Source: Candidatus Bipolaricaulota bacterium
GTDB lineage: Bacteria; Bipolaricaulota; Bipolaricaulia; UBA7950; UBA9294
NCBI GenBank assembly: GCA_018399865.1
Contig: JAGYNL010000274.1
Span: 1 to 24,719 of the forward strand
DNA length: 24,719 nt
Reading direction: 5' to 3'
The notes under the pieces were generated by a model, which was not told where the DNA came from, made no database searches, and saw only the letters and a program-made list of their open reading frames with translations. The position numbers were made by a program, and so were the translations under genes. Shown piece by piece: positions 21,840 through 24,719 of this stretch. The first letter of the stretch is position 1, and each line of letters starts with the position of its first letter.

Positions 21840-23426
21840 CTAGTGCGGAAGGATATCCCACTGCTCCCAGTGCTCGCCACCTAGCGGTGCGAAAGTCCTA
21901 ACTACGTACGGCTTTGTCAGGTTGACGATCGTATAGAAGTAGATCGGAGCTATTCCGGCATCCACATCGCAGAAAACCATCTCTGCAGCTTTGTATAGCT
22001 GTTCACGCAGAGTTGGATCGCTGGCTAACGCTGCTTGTTCTACAAGCATGTCAAATACTGGGTTGTTGTAGTTGGCATAGTTCGAACCCGACGATGAGTG
22101 GAATACCTCGTTCACCCAGTTGTTGGCGTCAGGATAATCAGCGCACCAACCCATTCGATAGATCTGAGGCGCATCTTCGCGACAGGTCTGAAGGTATACC
22201 TTCCACTCCTGGTTCACTATGTTAACCTTGACGTTTAGAGTATCGATGAAAGACTGGGCGACAAACTGCGCAATCTTGGCGTGCCCCTCGGAGGTGTTGT
22301 ACATCAATGTAACCTCAGGGAAGCCCTCCGCATTCGGGTAACCAGCCGCAGCTAGGTAAGCCTTAGCCATTTCCGGATCGTAAGGATAGCCAATTCCCTC
22401 TGCAACGCCATCCACGTGTCCGAAGATTCCCGGGCAGGTGAACGTTTGCGCTGGCTTCTGCTCGCCTTTGAGGACATAGTCGATCAACGACTGCCGATCG
22501 ATTGCCGAGGCGAATGCTTTTCGCACAAGCACGTTGTCAAACGGTGGTTTCTCGTTGTTGAACCCATAGTAGTACGTGCACAGATCAGGAGCAATAGTCA
22601 GTTCGTTGCTCAGAACAGGATCAGCCTTCACACGATCCATATCCTCAAGCGGAGGACTGGTGCTATCCAGCTGTCCGGCTTCGTACATCGTCATCGCTGT
22701 CGATGATTCCTCGATCATGTAACAGTAGATCTTGTCAATGTTGACCTTGTCTGCATCGTAGTAAGTATCACTCTTTACAAAGACGATGTGATCCTCGTGT
22801 ACCCACTCAGCAAGCTCATATGGTCCATTGGTTACGATGTTCTCAGCTTCTGTCCATGCATCGCCGTACTCCTCCACCGTTGCTATTGGGAGCGGGCGTG
22901 CAACCCACATCCCAGCGATAGATGGGAAATATCCAGCAGGCTGTGTAAGGGTAAACTGTACAGTATAGTCGTCGAGGGCCTTCACTCCCACACCTTCGAC
23001 AGTGCCACCTTCCTCGTTGTTGTACGCCTGCGCTCCCTCGATAACCCACAGCACGTAGGCATAGGACGATCCAGTGGCGGGGTCAAGTGTCCGCTTCACG
23101 CTGTACTCCACCTGGTGAGCAGTAACGGGCGTTCCGTCTGTCCAGACTGCGTCATCACGCATATAGAAGGTCCATACAAGACCATCTTCGGAGACTTCCC
23201 AACGTGTTGCAAGTTCTGGGATAACCGCCATGGTCTCGTCGTTGAAATCCGTGAGACCCAAGAACAAAGCCTGTTCCACCTGAATGGAAGTGGTATCCGT
23301 CGAGATATTTGGATCTAGAGACGGGGGCTCCGTATTTAGGTTCCAGTAAAGGACCTTTTCCTGACCAACAGCTAGGACGCCGATGACCAGGACTAAGATT
23401 AAACCAAGTAGCCATACTTTTTTCAT
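21840..23426 (-). CDS. Peptide ABC transporter substrate-binding protein (SBP_bac_5)
   Basis: 528 residues from the ATG at 23426; AAGGAGG lies about 9 bases upstream and MKKVWLLGLILVLVIGVLAVGQE is a clean Sec signal. The longer in-frame start at 23504 would put 26 basic residues before it. There is no lipobox Cys, so the protein should be a soluble periplasmic one. Family features: LYWNLNTEPPSLDPNISTDT at the mature N-terminus, LATRWEVSEDGLVWTFYMRD, WTDGTPVTAHQVEYSVKR, and the AFASAIDRQSLIDYVLKG segment typical of DppA/OppA relatives. Binds a peptide or similar ligand and hands it to the two permeases downstream. First gene of the operon. Confidence 0.95.
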   Translation of the reverse strand: MKKVWLLGLILVLVIGVLAVGQEKVLYWNLNTEPPSLDPNISTDTTSIQVEQALFLGLTDFNDETMAVIPELATRWEVSEDGLVWTFYMRDDAVWTDGTPVTAHQVEYSVKRTLDPATGSSYAYVLWVIEGAQAYNNEEGGTVEGVGVKALDDYTVQFTLTQPAGYFPSIAGMWVARPLPIATVEEYGDAWTEAENIVTNGPYELAEWVHEDHIVFVKSDTYYDADKVNIDKIYCYMIEESSTAMTMYEAGQLDSTSPPLEDMDRVKADPVLSNELTIAPDLCTYYYGFNNEKPPFDNVLVRKAFASAIDRQSLIDYVLKGEQKPAQTFTCPGIFGHVDGVAEGIGYPYDPEMAKAYLAAAGYPNAEGFPEVTLMYNTSEGHAKIAQFVAQSFIDTLNVKVNIVNQEWKVYLQTCREDAPQIYRMGWCADYPDANNWVNEVFHSSSGSNYANYNNPVFDMLVEQAALASDPTLREQLYKAAEMVFCDVDAGIAPIYFYTIVNLTKPYVVRTFAPLGGEHWEQWDILPH

Positions 23427-23516
23427 CTTTTTCCTCCTTGACCGTCGGCCACCGCTTTGTAGGCGCGAAAACCGCCAATTACCTTCACGGTAGGCGCACG
23501 GCACTCCAAACTTTGC

Positions 23517-23545
23517 CTTTCGCGTGTTCCTAACACACGCGGAAG
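23517..23545. other. Leader hairpin upstream of the transporter operon
   Basis: CTTTCGCGTGT (23517-23527) pairs with ACACGCGGAAG (23535-23545) over 11 positions, one of which is a mismatch as DNA (a G-U pair if read as + RNA), with a 7-base loop. It lies inside the roughly 145-base leader of the minus-strand transporter mRNA. On the + strand it is followed by CCCTTTTCTTG, a weak T-run. Could be an operator, an mRNA structure or a barrier to antisense reading. Confidence 0.55.
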
Positions 23546-23577
23546 CCCTTTTCTTGATCTAGTGGACTAGCAAAGAT

Positions 23578-23607
23578 AGTATAGCACGACTCCCTGAGGC
23601 AAGTCAA
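23578..23607 (-). promoter_or_regulatory. Promoter of the peptide transporter operon
   Basis: On the minus strand TTGACT (23607-23602), an 18-base spacer and TATACT (23583-23578), each 5/6 to consensus, with TGC directly before the -10 (extended -10). Transcription would begin near 23571, giving a leader of about 145 bases. Confidence 0.72.
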
Positions 23608-23615
23608 CAATCTAA

Positions 23616-23630
23616 ACCGCTCTGTGCGGT
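23616..23630. promoter_or_regulatory. Palindrome between divergent promoters, possible operator
   Basis: ACCGC-TCTGT-GCGGT, a perfect 5-bp inverted repeat with a 5-base centre. It lies between the -35 box of the transporter promoter (23602-23607) and the TTGACA of the kinase promoter (23633-23638), where a regulator could affect both. No regulator gene is in the window. Confidence 0.4.
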
Positions 23631-23632
23631 GC

Positions 23633-23662
23633 TTGACAGGGGAAACTGGAAACTTGTAGGAT
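23633..23662 (+). promoter_or_regulatory. Probable promoter of the lipid kinase gene
   Basis: TTGACA at 23633-23638 (6/6), 18-base spacer, TAGGAT at 23657-23662 (4/6). The expected start of transcription, 7-8 bases past the -10, falls on or beside the ATG at 23670, so the mRNA could be leaderless; alternatively the AGGA inside the same bases is the ribosome site of a longer transcript. Confidence 0.45.
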
Positions 23663-23669
23663 GTAAGCT

Positions 23670-24557
23670 ATGCAAAAACCAAGATATTTCCTAATCGTTA
23701 ACCTGATTGCAGGGCAGGGGCGGTGTAAGCAGATCTTCCCGTCGGTACAACGCCAGCTGGATAAAGATCACATTGACTATGATCTTCACTATACAAATGA
23801 GCCAGAAGAAGCAACCGACGTAGCCCGAATGGGAATTGAGTCTGGCTTTACTCATATTGTTGCCGTTGGAGGAGATGGTACTGTTAACGAAGTTGCCAAT
23901 GGCGTTGTGGGCAGCAATGCCATCCTTGCTGTGATACCTGCTGGTACAGGCAACGATTTCATTCGCATGACCAACATTCCTCAAGATCACCGGCAGGCGG
24001 CCCATCTTCTGACTGATGGACGTGAAAGAATGATCGACATGGGACAAGTTGTTGGCAGTCGTTACTTCGTGAATGGCTTAGGAATTGGCATTGATGCCCA
24101 AGTTGCACAAGATGTTCTTAAGATGGACAGGTTAAGAGGCACATTTGCCTACCTATATGCTGCCATTAAAGAGGTATTTAGATTCAAGTCATTCCCGGTA
24201 GAACTGGCAGGGAGTAATTGGCATGAAGAGAAGCATTGTATTTCCTTGGGGTTTGCTAATGGGAAGTACTGTGGAGGAGGATTTAAGCTTGCTCCTTTAG
24301 CAGAGATAGATGATGGGAAAATTGATGTTGCGGCAGTCGGCGATTTCCCGAAACTAGAGCGGCTGATCCGCTTGCCACAAGCTAGAAAGGGCGAACATCT
24401 GAAGCTTGCCGGTGTCAGTTATCACCAGGATGTAAAGATAACGGTTTCATCGCAGGTAAAACTAATAGCCCATATAGATGGTGAACCTTACAAGCTTCCC
24501 TCGCAGGACTTCTCAGTGCAGGTTGTGCCAAATTCCCTACGAGTACTTGTCCCTTAG
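23670..24557 (+). CDS. Diacylglycerol kinase-family lipid kinase (YegS/DagK/BmrU type)
   Basis: 295 residues, usual length. Uses ATP to phosphorylate a lipid (diacylglycerol or a sphingoid-like base) at the inner face of the membrane. Motifs: N-terminal YFLIVNLIAGQGR (family NPxAGxG-like, here NLIAGQG without the Pro), the nucleotide loop VAVGGDGTVNEVANGV near residues 68-83, VIPAGTGNDFIRM near 90-102, and the C-terminal IAHIDGEPY (usual DGE signature). The start ATG follows a short TAGGAT only. It is transcribed away from the peptide transporter operon and is followed by non-coding repeat DNA, so it appears to be a single-gene unit. Confidence 0.94.
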   Translation: MQKPRYFLIVNLIAGQGRCKQIFPSVQRQLDKDHIDYDLHYTNEPEEATDVARMGIESGFTHIVAVGGDGTVNEVANGVVGSNAILAVIPAGTGNDFIRMTNIPQDHRQAAHLLTDGRERMIDMGQVVGSRYFVNGLGIGIDAQVAQDVLKMDRLRGTFAYLYAAIKEVFRFKSFPVELAGSNWHEEKHCISLGFANGKYCGGGFKLAPLAEIDDGKIDVAAVGDFPKLERLIRLPQARKGEHLKLAGVSYHQDVKITVSSQVKLIAHIDGEPYKLPSQDFSVQVVPNSLRVLVP

Positions 24558-24567
24558 TTTGGCTCTT

Positions 24568-24719
24568 TGCTGTTGTAGCGTGAGGTGTAGCGTGCGTAGT
24601 TAATCTACCACGTTGACTTGTCTGCCACGTTGAAACAAATTGCCGTATAAAAGGCGAACGTTGGAGACCAGCTCCAGCGCTACATAAGAAGCGCTCTTGG
24701 ATGTTTTGCTGTCGTAGCG
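24568..24719. repeat. Dispersed palindromic repeat, copies 2 and 3 (last cut by window edge)
   Basis: TGCTGTTGTAGCGTGAG (24568-24584) and CTTGTCTGCCACGTTG (24617-24632) match, in inverse orientation, the two halves of the element at 19617-19666; CCACGTTG recurs at 24608 and 24625 with the same 17-base period. From 24655 a second unit begins (AACGTT, then CGCTACAT at 24678, then TGCTGTCGTAGCG at 24707-24719), which aligns with the other arm. The first and last TGCTGT-GTAGCG blocks are 139 bases apart. A hairpin AGCGCT/AGCGCT with an 8-base loop sits at 24676-24695. No coding frame uses the region. Confidence 0.65.

Noticed and set aside
22788..23318. 176-codon + strand frame inside the binding-protein gene
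   Set aside because: It is the antisense shadow of a well-supported transporter gene and shows no protein-like pattern of its own.
24568..24719. Integron attC-site array
   Set aside because: The palindromic layout recalls attC, but typical core sites and gene cassettes between units are not seen, and no integrase is present.
1..24719. CRISPR arrays, tRNA and rRNA genes
   Set aside because: No regularly spaced direct repeats of CRISPR length, no cloverleaf with a T-loop consensus, and no rRNA-like stretches were found by eye.

Overview
The window looks like chromosomal DNA from an anaerobic, probably diderm bacterium of moderate GC content (a little under 50% by eye). The evidence is a cytosolic NAD-type formate dehydrogenase, a selenium/purine-type molybdenum hydroxylase cluster with YgfK and SsnA, a solute-binding protein with a Sec signal but no lipobox, and a large secreted protein with an apparent beta-barrel middle. 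No rRNA, tRNA, phage or transposase gene was seen. The phylum cannot be fixed from the sequence alone; an uncultured anaerobic lineage is plausible.

Region 1 (1-7441, + strand) is a tight operon entering from the left edge: the end of SsnA amidohydrolase, the multidomain flavo-FeS protein YgfK, a threonine-synthase-like PLP enzyme, the [2Fe-2S] subunit of a xanthine-dehydrogenase-family enzyme, a MocA/YgfJ-type nucleotidyltransferase, and the FAD subunit. The molybdenum-binding catalytic subunit is not in the window. SsnA, YgfK and the hydroxylase subunits are known companions in selenium-dependent molybdenum hydroxylase and anaerobic purine-degradation loci.

Region 2 (7442-12377) is a mixed stretch: a small PKD-like lipoprotein, a convergent GNAT acetyltransferase, a structured non-coding gap, uracil phosphoribosyltransferase, and a 968-residue secreted mosaic protein (Ig-like repeats, beta-rich barrel-like core, two SdrD/Cna-B-like domains, a terminal PKD domain).

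Region 3 (12383-19131, - strand) is a formate operon read from a strong promoter near 19102-19131: fdhB (fused NuoE-NuoF), fdhA (Cys active site), a FocA/FdhC formate channel, fdhD and mobA. MobA makes the guanylyl form of the cofactor needed by FdhA, and FdhD is the accessory sulfurtransferase, although this copy lacks the usual CxxC loop. With the MocA-like protein of region 1, both dinucleotide branches of molybdenum cofactor maturation are represented.

Region 4 (19132-19872) has no convincing gene. It holds a G-rich heptad repeat and an imperfect palindromic element of about 80-95 bp that recurs past the lipid-kinase gene at the right edge (24568-24719).

Region 5 (19873-24557) is a dipeptide/oligopeptide ABC operon (- strand: binding protein, two permeases, no ATPases), transcribed divergently from a YegS/DagK-type lipid kinase (+). 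The shared promoter region carries back-to-back -35 boxes around a small palindrome.
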